From: Paragorgia papillata | Lineage: Eukaryota > Cnidaria > Anthozoa > Scleralcyonacea > Coralliidae | Direction: 5' to 3' | Assembly (NCBI GenBank): GCA_035771165.1 | Contig: JAWNZC010000259.1 | Location: forward strand, 667,501 to 731,500 | Length of the DNA: 64,000 bases | Shown here: in pieces, positions 1 through 10,359 of the stretch | Position numbering within the stretch: the first letter of the stretch is position 1 | Layout of the letters: each line of letters starts with the position of its first letter | The notes under the pieces: model-generated | Told to the model about the DNA's origin: nothing | Seen by the model: the letters and a program-made list of their open reading frames with translations, nothing else | Database searches by the model: none | Translations under genes and position numbers: made by a program

Positions 1-540
1 TAAGCCTTTTTATTATTAAAAATACTCATGGGCTTTGTTGGTTTTCTTGGCTGTGTTTCGACTGAAACGTTGTCTTTTGAATTCTTCTTTCTGGAATCCG
101 ATTCTACAGAATTGTTTTTATCTCAGACTCTAATATAAATGTAATTTCTGAGCTGTTAATTACTTTTAATACTGCCTTTGCAAAATGTACATGCATAGAG
201 AAGCCATTTAAAGGCTTGCTAAAATTAATCCCTTTTGAAACCTCCTAAAAACAATATATTATTTACAACCAGAATTTAATAATGAAATCTAAATTTTGCT
301 TTGATATGTTCAACTTTCATTAAATGATTTAAATCAGTTTTCTCATCCTATCGACCTATCCATAAATTGTATAATTTAATATCCCAAGGATTTAACATCA
401 TTTGTTTTTATATCTGTTTGTTTTTGTATTGGCTGTATATTAGGAGTGCATATTTTAATCAGGGGGTGGGTGGGTGTTTTAAAAAAGAATGTAAAAGCGG
501 GCGAGGGGTTGTTGCATTCATGTATTTCTAGTATATATCT
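1..540. other. AT-rich noncoding flank
   Basis: No convincing coding frame or named repeat is visible. The sequence is AT-rich and leads into a stretch at 541 that recurs near 43815 and 59690, so it probably lies inside or next to the tail of a duplicated block whose gene is upstream of the window. Confidence 0.5.
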
Positions 541-689
541 ATTTTCGTGACCGGTCTGGGACGTGAAATCCAGCAATTTGATTACACCCTGAGCGGTCCG
601 GATATGCCGTTCCGGACCGCTGACAGTTGCAGACAGTGATGAGAATTTTATAAACAAAATGAAAATCGTGTATATGCAACCGACGAGAT

Positions 690-1130
690 ATACGTTCGAT
701 GGACGTACTAAACAGTTTACAATGGGATACCCTCCAAATTAGACGTGCAGGAGTAAAGGGCACTCTAGTCTTTAAAATCCTAAATGGGCAATCCGCCCCG
801 TGCTTAAAGATATTAATAAATCTCGAAACTGTTCTAGCACTTCCAAAGCCAAACACTAATTTTCTCAAGCGTAGCTTTAAATATAGTGGTTCAATGCTGT
901 GGAATAATTTACCAACTAAGGCAAAAAAGGCAACGTCACTTTATGAATTTAAGAATAGGCTTGCCACCTTGCCTATTGCTGAAATATGCTGACCCGCAGG
1001 TTGCTTTAATACTTAGTTTTTAGACTATATTTCAGATTTACATTACGCTACATTACTTGTTAGTTAGTTGGTTGGTTGGTTAGGTAGTTTGTTTGTTTGT
1101 TATTTAGTTAGTTTTTAGGTAGGTAAGTTT
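690..1130 (+). pseudogene. LINE (CR1/L2-like) reverse transcriptase C-terminal remnant with TTAG/TTGG-type tail
   Basis: The open stretch 699-992 translates to the carboxy end of a non-LTR retrotransposon polyprotein. Recognisable pieces are MDVLNSLQWDTLQIRRA, then LVFKILNGQSAPC, then FLKRSFKYSGSMLWNNLP and SLYEFKNRLATLP, a series typical of the region after the RT domain in CR1/L2-type elements. After the stop there is a short 3' segment and a degenerate TTAG/TTGG/TTTG tail (1060-1125), as expected for these 3' ends. Compared with the copy at 43930-44317, about 40 bp are missing internally near 810, so this copy is decayed. A third remnant lies at 59815-60020 with a larger deletion. It is a fossil, not a gene. 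Confidence 0.8.
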
Positions 1131-1207
1131 AAATATATGCACCTCCTGGAAATCAACTTATATTATAAGTTGTGTGAGGCCAGCGTATTAAAATAAAGAT
1201 GATGTAT

Positions 1208-1335
1208 GTATATATCAACAACGAGTTTGAGTGTTTCATCAGGGGATCTAAACACGAGAAAACATGATCGGATGAAAGCACGAGGCCGAAGGCCGAGTCC
1301 CCAATGAAACACGATAAACGAGTTGTTGATATGGC
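1208..1335. repeat. Fold-back (inverted repeat) hairpin
   Basis: Arms beginning ATCAACAACGAGTTTGAG and ending in its approximate complement (AACGAGTTGTTGATAT) enclose a GC-rich centre. A near-identical copy is at about 60128-60250 in the downstream block. It has no coding content. Confidence 0.7.
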
Positions 1336-1616
1336 AGCTCAATCGAGCGATTTCAATTGGAAAATGCAATTAAAATACACCCTCGTGAGATTTTATTCAT
1401 GAGTGTGTGTAAAATTTATTCATGTAGCAACTTGTTATTTTGCATAGATAATTGAGATCTTAAGAATTAGATGAACACCGGTTTTCATCTAATATCTTGG
1501 GTGGTATACGATTTTACTGGCGTATCCAACTTCCGAATCAGGTGATTGAATGAACTATTGTAATTGGCTGATTATCTCATGAATTATTAATGAGTTTGAG
1601 ATGCATGGATAATAAC

Positions 1617-2060
1617 AGTTTCAGAACTACTCATTGTTGAAGTATATCGTGCAGGTATATTGTTAGCTATTTTTTAAGCTTTCGTTTGATGTATAGTTCA
1701 AGGTTCCATGTTATGTGAAATGTCTAAATGTTCGTAACATTGTTCGTAATAATACAGCAGCTTCTCACAAGTATTATATAATTTCAGATGGGTTTTTTAT
1801 TCAAGTAATTAACGCACAACCTTGAGCAATATGTCAAACGAAAGAAATTGAAAAATGAGTTATTTATAAGTTTATAACTATACACAATTAAAAATGCTAT
1901 TTGGAGTAGAAAGTTCAGGATTCTAGCTAAACGGAAAGTACTTTAAAATTGAGGAAACATCTGCTATTTTGGTTTAGTTCACAGGAAATATGGTGGCAAA
2001 TATACGAGCCTAACACTTTGTTGGCTTTTCACAGAACGTTTAATGTGAGTTAGAGAATGA
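1617..2060. repeat. Dispersed noncoding repeat with TTTCAGAACTAC motif
   Basis: The segment starts with TTTCAGAACTACTCATTGTTG and continues with TTTGATGTATAGTTCAAGG. Almost the same sequence is at 61818-62240. Related, more diverged sequence forms the inner arms of the inverted-repeat element at 22840/33724 and (reversed) 39130-39235. It is probably a nonautonomous DNA element; no coding frame was seen. Confidence 0.6.
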
Positions 2061-2139
2061 TTGCACCCACTCAGCCAATCCCAATCGAGTATTTCAACGC
2101 TCTATATTCCATAGTGTTTTGATTCATCAAGATCAGACA

Positions 2140-2455
2140 TATTAGTGAGCTCTATATCGAGTCACTAGTGACTCTATATAGAGTTCACTGTGCTGTGACA
2201 AAAGAAAACAAAATATATTTGCAGTGGCCTCTATATAGAGGTCACTAATATGTTTAAGTAGTCTATATAGAGTAAATTCTTCGGTAAACGTGCTAGACGC
2301 AAAAAAACAACCCATTTATAGTTAAAATCGAAACTTCTTCGTGGTTGCAACTATTCTCTAAGACGATCTATTCTCTATTAGAGAATGGTCACTCGTGCTC
2401 TATGGGATATAGAGTCCCTACTCTATATCCCATAGAGCACACGTGACCATTCTCT
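2140..2455. repeat. Cluster of CTCTATATAGAG palindromes ending in a long hairpin
   Basis: Several copies of the self-complementary motif CTCTATATAGAG/ACTCTATATAGAGT occur between 2150 and 2275. The interval 2380-2455 is an almost perfect inverted repeat: arms of about 35 bp starting AGAGAATGGTCACTCGTG face each other across a 4-bp centre. The same hairpin recurs at about 62571-62645, and its right arm alone at about 44790-44825. Confidence 0.8.
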
Positions 2456-2485
2456 AACCTATACATATATATATAACCTATACAT

Positions 2486-2727
2486 ACCGGCAACATTTTT
2501 CTTCAACTTGTTGAAAAGCGTTGTTGCAAGTAATACCACCCACCTTAAACATCGCCACGCAACAATGATTTTGTTGCAAGTTGAAAAAATTTGTTGAAAA
2601 AATTAAACTGCAGTTCTACTTGCTGCAACATGCTGATTCAACTTGCAATAAAATCACTGTTGCGTGACAATGTTTAAGGTGGGTTGTAAAACGTGCAACA
2701 ACGCTATTCAAATTTGTTGCTGGTATA
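2486..2727. repeat. MITE-like element with ~95-bp inverted arms
   Basis: Left arm and reversed right arm align over most of their length, sharing GCGTTGTTGCA, ACCCACCTTAAACAT and ACGCAACAATGATTTT-type blocks, around a ~55-bp centre. A second full copy is at about 62668-62918, and a left half at about 44846-44995. There is no coding capacity. The target duplication is not clear. Confidence 0.75.
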
Positions 2728-2849
2728 TTACGTATTATTATATAGCATGCTATCGGATATGAGCTTTTACAAATCCTGAACTGCTAACTTTTTAAAATTA
2801 TTGTACTGTATATTTGTTTTATGTTATATATAGTCATTAGTTATATATT

Positions 2850-2943
2850 GTTAGTGTTGATTCAAGTTGCCGATTGTAAATTACCTTAAATAAGCGAGAT
2901 TTACAATTGTATAATTATCTAAAAAGACATTTAATAAAGTTTC

Positions 2944-3013
<70 letters not shown>

Positions 3014-3040
3014 GTTATTATTATTATTATAAAAAAAAAA
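2850..3040 (+). mobile_element. Retroposon 3' tail with (ATT)n microsatellite
   Basis: GATTCAAGTTGCCGATTGTA is followed by a short self-complementary segment (GTAAATT...GATTTACAATTG), then TTAATAAAGTTTCC and about 30 ATT units (2945-3033). The same tail recurs at 3165-3275. This is the usual architecture of a LINE or SINE 3' end that ends in a short tandem repeat. The body of the element is not recognisable. Confidence 0.6.
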
Positions 3041-3164
3041 AAATTATTGTGTCAGAAAAATTATATCTATTGCCATCAGAACAACCTATTATGTTTTTTT
3101 GCTGTAGAAATAAGGAATGGACGAATCCTGACTTAATGAACTTTTAAGTTTTTAAGTAGCTTAG

Positions 3165-3275
3165 TTGTGATTCAAGTAGCCGATTGTAAATTACCTCAAT
3201 GAGTGAGATTTACAATTGTCTGTTTAGAAAAAAATCATTAATAAAGTTTCAATTATTATTATTATTGTTATTTCC
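3165..3275 (+). mobile_element. Second copy of the (ATT)n retroposon 3' tail
   Basis: GATTCAAGTAGCCGATTGTA, the same stem-loop and AATAAAGTTTCAATT(ATT)n as at 2850-3040, about 310 bp downstream and in the same orientation. This indicates two independent insertions of one family. Confidence 0.6.
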
Positions 3276-3484
3276 ATGGCTCTTGGCGTCATATTTCAAG
3301 TCCTAGGACTAGAAATATTATTTTCTAGTCCTTGAACTGGAAATAACATTTCTAGTCCCCTTCCCAGTACTTCCCTGGTATTTCAAGACCTTTCACGTGG
3401 TAGAATTCAGCGCTTCTAATTGGTTGATTATCTCATGAATTGTTAATGAGTGTGAGAATTCACCTTTACAACATTTGTAGTCAT

Positions 3485-3612
3485 ATAATAAACTACTTAT
3501 TGACCTCGCTTGTTTGTTTTGAACTAGTGTAATATCGGACGTTCGTTTTCTTGCACAGACCTCGACTCGTACTAAAAACGTCGGTCCAATATTTCACCAG
3601 TACAGACCTCAA
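3485..3612. repeat. Imperfect fold-back hairpin
   Basis: TTATTGACCTCGCTTG near the left edge pairs with CAAGCTCGGTCAATAA at the right edge. The inner part also has paired segments around ATATCGGAC/GTCCAATAT. No coding content. Confidence 0.55.
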
Positions 3613-5339
3613 GCTCGGTCAATAAATAGTAAATATAACATGATTAGTTTAATATATGACACTGAAAACACTGACCGTAAAATGGTCTAACTTTTTGGTA
3701 ATTACTGAACATTTTTTATCAACTTATTTCCTACTGTAACTGTCTTTAATTCTGTTTCATCTCAGGAGTTAAATCTGTAACATGCTCTAAGCATGCAGAG
3801 TACTGCGTAGGGCAGTGTGTTGGAGAGAGCAAAGTGAAAAGGTGGTCAACTTTCGAGATTTTTAATTAGCAACGAAATGCCGGGATTTTCAAGGTCATCT
3901 AACATTTACAAAAACCCTGACAATTACGAGAACTTTAACCCTAGTCACAAACCAGAAAATTTTATAACCGAATGGATTACGTTATAGCACAAACCACATT
4001 GAGCATTTATTGCTGAGCCAGTTTCAACCTGTTACGTGCATGGTGTTCCACAAATTTTCGCTTGCGGTGTTATAAATGTTTAATTTGTAATGTTGGTCCT
4101 TGGTATACAAGCTGTCCTTACTCTTTAGTTGTTTTAATACTCATAAGATCTCAGAGTTTTCCGAAGTTTAACATCTATATAACGACAGCTTATACAGAAA
4201 AAACAAAACACGCTTTACATTTTGAATGATAAAAATTTCTCGTTATGTCAGAAATCGCAACAAGACCGATTAACGGGGTTATTATACCGTAAAGCAATAT
4301 TTCATAGGTCACAAACTGGGTTACGGCGACCTGGTGTTATACAAATTATCGATTCTATTACAATTTGTCACCATGCAAACTTTCAAAGAATAAAACATTT
4401 ATGCAAACTCCAAGTTGACTAACAATTTTCTAAACAATGAAATAGATTCAGTCCGATTCAGTCCGAACTCTTCAGATTATCGAATATAAAATTTGGCCAG
4501 TTTGCATCACAAAATTTAGGAATAAATTTACCATATACCTCGGAGGTGAATAGTGCTTTATACACAATGTAATGAACTCTGAATCTCTGGATATTCTGCA
4601 CTGTTATATAGCTGGTTTTTTTGCTATAGTTGTAACCATTTGTAACTCAGACTACTATTCGTTCATTTATGGTCACGCGGTGGGATTAGACAAATCAAAT
4701 GCTTCCCGCCCGGGTAATATTGCAACAATTGTTGCTTGTACGGGCAACAACTGCTCATAGTGAAAGTCTAGCTAAAGACCTAAACTAAGGTCAAAATCCA
4801 ACGAAAACCCAACTGTATAACAAAGCACTTAATGTCTGATCTCTTGGGAAACATTTAGTGATTGATTGAAACATTTAGTTTTGTTTTCCCACTAGTCTCG
4901 ATGTTTCACCCGACTTCCCCTCGGGAAACATCGAGACTCTCGGGGAAAACAAAACTAATTGCTTTCCTCGCGACCAGACATTAAATGTATACTATTTATC
5001 TGTGGGGGAAAACAAAATGGCGGCCAGTCTTGCTTTGTTTTCTGAAGCTGAGTGGGTTTTGTTGATGAACAACGCTGATGAACGAGAAAAAGTAACCCAT
5101 GCAGTAAAGACCTACCTAATATGAACGAGTTTTCCTATTGGCTATAAGTAACCAATTACATTGTCGATTATCAATTCGTTCCCATGCTCCTTATTGTTTA
5201 GGATTAGGGGAAGGTGTTTCTTAGTATAGGTAGGTGATGAACGAGAAAAGTCAACATAATTAAGTAAAAATGTGTCCACAGGTGTGTTTCTTTAAACTTT
5301 TCTAACCATTAATATATATATATATATATAATAGTTCAA
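3613..5339. other. Noncoding interval with one hairpin
   Basis: No recognisable coding frame; the short frames at 4222 and 4572 have no familiar motif. The stretch 4876-4960 is an inverted repeat in which TTTAGTTTTGTTTTCCC and GTCTCGATGTTTC pair with GAAACATCGAGAC and GGGGAAAACAAAACTAA. The segment from about 5205 to the TA microsatellite at 5312-5330 recurs at 53800-53945. Confidence 0.5.
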
Positions 5340-5935
5340 AGAGTGCTCGATACTTTTGAAGGTAGAGCAAGATAGATTTTATTTCAAAAAAATGAACGTT
5401 GCTACTCCGAGTTTCACGCGTTAGCGATCATCAGGCAACTGAAAAAGTTTCACTTTAGCTTCTGTTTTATATTGCGTGGCACGCGTGAGATTGCAGCACA
5501 CGTGACATCACCGCACGCGCGAAATTCGAGAGATTGTTCCCGGATGTACATCTCTGTTCCCTGAGCGGCGGACGTTCCTAGCATAAAATTTATTTTCATG
5601 CCAGCATTTTGAAATTAACTCCGATCGTTTGTTGGGCAAGTTCGCCTTGTTGGCTTTCAGAATAAGCATTTTTTCTTCCAGGCACAGGTTACAGCGGCTT
5701 GCTCCACTTGTGTAAGGGGCGACGCGTTTTAAAATGGACTGGCCAGTTTACATTGAACGATTTCCCTTTTGATTTTAAGTCCCAAACGTACTTCGATAGT
5801 TGTTCAGTTTCGTTCTTGTATTTCTCGTTATGGAAAGATTTCTGGTGGTTGTTGAAGCGTTGCTTGAAGTTGTTGGCTGTCATTCCTATGTATTGTTTTG
5901 TTGTGTCTGTTTCACGTGAAAAACATTTGTGATTA
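5340..5935 (-). mobile_element. Penelope-like retroelement 3' fragment (GIY-YIG endonuclease end)
   Basis: On the minus strand the sequence from about 5935 down reads QYIGMTANNFKQRFNNHQKS, then NETEQLSKYVWDLKSKGK. This fits the GIY-YIG-type endonuclease at the carboxy end of Penelope-like elements (YIG motif, then R...H...S and the LSKYVW block). The frame stops at 5689 and the expected continuation RCNLCLEEKMLIL...NKRSEL appears in another frame, so there is a frameshift near 5700. Downstream on the same strand lies a noncoding 3' region with a hammerhead ribozyme motif, a known partner of this family. The RT domain is absent, so this is a short, dead fragment. Confidence 0.75.
5397..5440 (-). 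ncRNA. Hammerhead ribozyme (type I), Penelope-associated
   Basis: On the complementary strand the order is GTTGC, CTGATGA, a stem with CGC/GCG and TAAC loop, GAAA, a 3-bp stem (ACT/AGT) with CGG loop, TA, then GCAAC. All the invariant hammerhead core positions are met: CUGAUGA, GAAA, the A-U closing pair of stem III and an A at the cleavage site. Stem I is the open stem (GUUGC with GCAAC), making it type I. Stem III is minimal and the first pair of stem II is a U-U mismatch, so activity may be weak. It lies about 130 bases 3' of the GIY-YIG coding remnant, the expected place for a Penelope-like element. Confidence 0.7.
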
Positions 5936-6330
5936 TCCGTCGAACCATCTGATCAAGGAAGTCATCTCATAAACAGCTGGCGAAATGTCGCCCTGCATGA
6001 TTGGTGATCGATAAACCTCGCGTGAAAAAACATTTGTGATCATCCCTCGGACCAAATGGTCAAGGAAGTCATCTCACAAACAACTGGCGAAATATTGACT
6101 GGCAAACCTTGACTGGTGATCGATAAACCTTACGGGAATAAAATAGTTGTGATCACCCCGCGGAACGTGGTCGAGGAAATCATTTCACAAACAACTGGCA
6201 AAACCTCGCCCATTATAGCGCTGATCAGTGATCAATAGAGAAAGCTCAATAAACAACATATGAAGAACAAACTTATGATAATCCCTCGAACCATGTCGTG
6301 GAAGAAATCATTTCACCAATACATGCACCA
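5916..6330. repeat. Diverged tandem repeat, ~106-115 bp unit, about 3.5 copies
   Basis: Units begin near 5916, 6022, 6133 and 6250. Each contains a TTGTGATCATCCC-like start, a GGAAGTCATCTCACAAACA-like middle and, in the first three, a GTGATCGATAAACC-like end. Units are clearly diverged. The first unit abuts the Penelope-like fragment. Confidence 0.65.
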
Positions 6331-6711
6331 GTCTATTAAAAAATATCGGACTACCATAGTCAGTAAGCATCGATTTCCGTCGATCAGGCCGTGTGCCCGA
6401 CAAGGTATTCTAGTTGTTAACAAGGAGAAAGGAAAGAAGATTAGAAAAATAAGAAAAATACCTCAGCCTCGGAAATATTTGACACGCTTCAAGTGTTCCA
6501 GCCTTTATGTCGCTCGTGTGGCAAAACCCGACAACCATCAATGTATATATATATAGAGTAAACAGTAGTAGACCTTGTTTAGAAGGCCAAAGGAGCTTGT
6601 CTTGCTGTAAAATACTGGGGAAGGCTAGGCTGCAAGCACATGTTGTCGGAGTCGCTGTACTTGACCACACTGACAATTTATTCATAGTTTGTAATATGCG
6701 ATGCTCTAATT
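6331..6711. other. Noncoding spacer
   Basis: No recognised gene. The stretch 6650-6720 recurs in inverted orientation at about 20655-20735 and 31540-31620, so it belongs to a dispersed repeat. Confidence 0.4.
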
Positions 6712-7233
6712 TATGCAGTGTGAATAGCTCTTTAATTTATAGGCGTTTACCAATTTAAATTAGCATCAACGTTTGAGTATCAAGCTGTGGTCACCGTAGC
6801 CGAGCAAAACAAATCAAATATCTCTGAAGTGGACACGCGTATCTACATAATATACTGTATAAGACATGGAAAAACTCCGTTCCATTCTCAAAACGTTTCT
6901 AAGGTAGGCACATTTATAACTCATTTCTTCTCATCTTGCCAAAAGTACGTGTGACATAAAGTAGCTGGATTATGTTAGACATGAATTTATAACCAAGTGT
7001 TTTAGTGGATCTGAAATAGCCTGTATCTCGATTCTCATCTAACCACGACAAAGACGCTAGCTCTAGTCAGAAACAGAGTTTATCGCCTAGCTTACCCTAT
7101 AAACCGGTTCTCTAGCGAGTTCACGGCATAAAAGTATACTTGAAGTTGATAAACGTATACTAGGTGTTGATAAATGTATACTAGATGTTATTATAAGTAA
7201 TATAGCATGCCATTGAGGTTGATTAGTGATTAA

Positions 7234-7458
7234 GGGGGTGATTATATGAGCCGGGCTAGCCCGGTTAACTCGGCTCACGCGATTGATTAGGATCTCACAG
7301 TGGTTTTGAAACTTGCATAAACTAAATTTACAAAGGTTTAGTTTAGATGTAAACGAATCCTAACGTTACTTAAAATCTCCTTTTGTGGCCGAGGAAAGAA
7401 CTTCGTGACACGCGTCAGCCCGGTTAGCCGGGCTAGCCCAGCTCATGTAATCAGCACC
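7234..7458. mobile_element. Harbinger-type MITE, 225 bp, TSD TAA
   Basis: The left terminus GGGGGTGATTATATGAGC and the reversed right terminus GGTGCTGATTACATGAGC are similar and continue into GGGCTAGCCCGG on both sides. The element is flanked by TAA at 7231-7233 and 7459-7461. A 3-bp TAA duplication and G-rich termini are typical of PIF/Harbinger elements. The equivalent place in module copy P5 (about 54655) lacks the element. Confidence 0.8.
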
Positions 7459-7867
7459 TAAATGTACCCGAAAGCCGAGGGAGGTTTAGCCAAAAGTCCC
7501 GAAGGCAAAGGTTTCCGAGGAAGAGGGAGAATAAAACAAGAACGCTTTTGGCGGAGTCAACAATTTCAAAGTGAATAAATTATTGAGTTGTGATTAATAC
7601 TATTGGGAATTCGATAAGTGTTCACTTCATGCATTTGTTAGTTATTATATTCATAAGCGAACTTTGGCGTAAACATTAGGTATGATTAGTTACTAATCGT
7701 ATGCCTATATAGTTATAAACTAATCTTACCTAATGCATCGGGTTATTTAGAGATTAAATGTCCCTGTGGGAACAGTGAAAACCGAGGTGGCCGTGATATT
7801 ACTCCGGATTACATTCACCCAACAGTATATTTACGTACGGTTGCCACTTCATGCTAGATATACTCCT

Positions 7868-8093
7868 TGGTTCTGCGAGGCAAAGAGAGTTAACGCTAGA
7901 TTTCTAGTTTGACTTTCTCTACTAGTGTAAGGCGCGGTATTGCCGAATAGACAGTTTAGATAGAAAGAGTATATGGTGTTTATTTATACAGTGCATACTA
8001 TAATATAAAGTAGTATATAGTTAGACTATAACTCCCTATACGTTTCTAAACACGTTCTGCCGCCACCGAATGCATGCTGATTGTCAAATACCT
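7868..8093 (-). repeat. Inverted block inside module P1
   Basis: This 226-bp block is the reverse complement of 52801-53003 (P4) and of about 55058-55285 (P5). The flanks (TAGATATACTCCT on the left, ATGCACTCGCGTG on the right) are in the normal orientation, so only the block itself has flipped. Confidence 0.85.
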
Positions 8094-8642
8094 ATGCACT
8101 CGCGTGTGACTTGACGAGTAAAATCATCTGGCGTTAGACTTAAATAAGCGGTCCATTTCAAACATTGCAAAATCGTGTCGAATTCAATTTCTGTTGCTTG
8201 TAACGAATTTTGTTTAGAGAAAGAGACTGAGGAATACAGGATTGAAAGGGGATAGTTTCTTAATGCTTCATAATTTATGCGTTGTTTTCGTGACAAGACG
8301 CTTTCTTTTAATTTTTGCCGCTCTATTGAAATTTGCTCATGTATAACCAAGGTTCACATTTAACTGATGGCTTCTTGCGAAGTTATCATGATCTTATATT
8401 GGCGGTGAAGGCAGTTTCAGATCTAGTGAAGCACCTAGCCATCCAATTCATGTCCATACAAGATATCCCAAATACTTCATAAAGACCTGCATGACCCAAA
8501 CCTATAGGTTAGGGTTTGTGGCAGTGGCGGCATCGGGCTAAATAGGGCACGGAAAATGACATTCTAGAGCCCACTTTCAGGGGTCATTATAGGAAGAATT
8601 TTGAAGTGCATTTTCAAATTTGTTTTGGGCCCGTATATATAA

Positions 8643-9008
8643 AGCCTGCATGGTTTCCATATAATCGCTACGATCGCCGTGATCGCTCAAAAATTTAAAC
8701 TCGGCGATCGCAACGTTCAACTGATCATGTCGCTGTTTCCATATGATCGCTAAAGCGGCCATGGTTGATCGCGACCATTGTTTTAATGGTCCGCTGGGAT
8801 GCATATACTGATCGCCAAGATCGCTGAGATTGCAAAATCAACGTTTCTATATAAAACGCAACGATCGCTGAGATAGAACATTTTCTATCTCGGCGATCGT
8901 GGCGATCGTAGCGATCGTTCGGTCAGTGGTTTCCATATGATCGCTACGATCGCTGCGATCGCCAAGTTCATTTAATTTTTGAGCGATCGATTATATGGAA
9001 ACCAGGCT
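8643..9008. mobile_element. MITE, 366 bp, TSD TAA, internal CGATCG-rich
   Basis: The termini AGCCTGCATGGTTTCCATAT and (reversed) AGCCTGGTTTCCATATAATC are inverted repeats that continue into GATCGCTCAAAAATT on both sides. The flanks are TAA at 8640-8642 and 9009-9011. The interior is filled with GATCG/CGATC-type motifs that can pair internally. A 3' stub remains at about 55470-55500 in the duplicated block. Confidence 0.8.
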
Positions 9009-10271
9009 TAAGGTGTCCGGGGGAATGCTCCCTTGTCACATATGCATAATGCGTCGAAAAAGGTTATATATCGTTGCTGTTATCTAATCACATAAATTCA
9101 AAGGAAGCATGTGGGTGTGTTTTTCCCACAACACCAAACATGAAAATTTCGGAGTGATTATTTTTCATAATAGCAAAGATATCTAACTTTCTTCCATAAG
9201 TCATTATATTAAGTTATTATATTATTTTACTAGGGCTACCGAGTGTAGGTTTTGGCTCGTTGTTTTTTTCATTTGGGGTGTCACGATCTTGCATTTTTGC
9301 ACTTTTTACTTCCGCTAATATTCATACTTCCGGTGAGTTGTTAGCCGTGTGACTGAGTGGACAGAGACCCCGTTTACACGATGCCGGTACAATTTGAAAA
9401 CGGAACAATATCTGCATGCCCTTTAGGCCTTGCCTTTACACGATACCGGCACAAAAATGACATGAAAACGGCACAAAATGAAGACGGGTTCCTTGACGGC
9501 ATGAAATAAAAACGGAACACTAACCGGTATCGTGTAAACGGCCGTGCCGTAACAGTTAGTTAACGGTAATCACGATATATACGACCACAGTATTCGGGTC
9601 AGCAGTATTCACAAAGTCTTCTCAATTCTCATTGGAAGAGAATAGTCACATGCTAATCCGTCATTATATTATACCGGCACCGTGTAAACGCAAGGCTTTT
9701 TGGCCTGTATTTACACACCGGCATGATTTTGTTCCGTTTTCAAATTGTACCGGCATCGTGTAAACGGGGTCTGAGTGAGGCCGTGAGGCATGTTGTAAGT
9801 TCTTTGCTCCTTTCACTTTTGGAGTTGGACAAAAAGTTGAACGACTTTGCCTTTTGATCAAGGTGTTCTTGCACGTTGTTGGTAGATTTTGAAAGAGACT
9901 GACTGGCTTTGTCGTTAAACAGTGATCAGATGTAGCTGAAAACTGACTTGATCGTAAATATGTTCACCAGTGTGAGGTATATGCACCACATTCAGCCTTC
10001 GATTCAGACTCCGCGCACTTGTCAGCAGCCCGAGTGAACGCCTGACACAACAGAATCCACAGATAGACGTCTTGGACGACTATCAGAATTGATCACAAGA
10101 AACAAATATATTATATTCGCCTTTCAAGTTTCAATGTATTGGAAAAGCTGCCAACAGCTGCGTTTAAATCGACAATAAAGAATTGGAAATAGAATATTTG
10201 TAGCAGAACGTATCGGATAGGATTAACCCCGTTTTACACACACACAACAAATTTCGGCACTGCACGTACAC
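9009..10271. other. Upstream flank of the first MFS gene, shared with 55500-57000
   Basis: Noncoding sequence that aligns with the upstream region of the second intact MFS gene. Relative to that copy it lacks about 155 bp after position ~10041 (present at about 56617-56772), and it contains the complete TIR element 9365-9772. Confidence 0.6.
9365..9772. mobile_element. TIR element (AGACCCCGTTTACACGATGC termini)
   Basis: The first and last ~40 bp are near-perfect inverted repeats: AGACCCCGTTTACACGATGC at the left and its complement ending GTGTAAACGGGGTCT at the right, continuing through CGGTACAATTTGAAAACGGA. There is no coding frame. A clear target duplication was not found. In the duplicated block (55955-56345) the left terminus is lost. 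Confidence 0.75.
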
Positions 10272-10272
10272 G

Positions 10273-10359
10273 ATGCCTGAAATATGTCTACAACGAATCA
10301 ACAAAACGAAAAACTACAAAAGAAGTTACTCTGTCATTTCAAGAGGTCTTTGCGTTTAG
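10273..10359 (+). promoter_or_regulatory. Upstream ORF of MFS copy 1 (28 codons)
   Basis: An ATG about 200 bp before the MFS start opens a frame MPEICLQRINKTKNYKRSYS... ending at TAG 10357-10359. The same ATG and frame occur before the second intact copy (56998), where a TGG replaces the TAG and the frame runs to 57123. If the region is transcribed as a 5' leader, it could lower translation of the MFS frame. The 5' end of the transcript is not known. Confidence 0.35.

Larger units (their letters stand above)
6712..8360. repeat. Repeated module P, copy 1
   Basis: It starts with AGCTCTTTAATTTATAGGCG and runs through CTCAAAACGTTTCTAAGGTA, AGTGGATCTGAAATAGCC and ACTCCGGATTACATTCACCC. The same ordered blocks occur around 46575-48520, 48825-49975, 50508-53014 and 54168-55470. 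The only open frame (8084-8350, minus) is not conserved as a frame in the other copies. It is an unclassified repeat, possibly a nonautonomous element. In this copy a MITE has been added and one block is inverted. Confidence 0.7.

Noticed and set aside
539..868. 109-codon minus-strand frame opposite the LINE remnant (also 43821-44108)
   Set aside because: Shadow of the plus-strand LINE sequence and a palindromic GGTCCGGATATGCC region; no independent coding evidence.
8084..8350. Small minus-strand gene in module P1
   Set aside because: The frame is partly on the repeated module and is not kept in the other four copies; no motif recognised.
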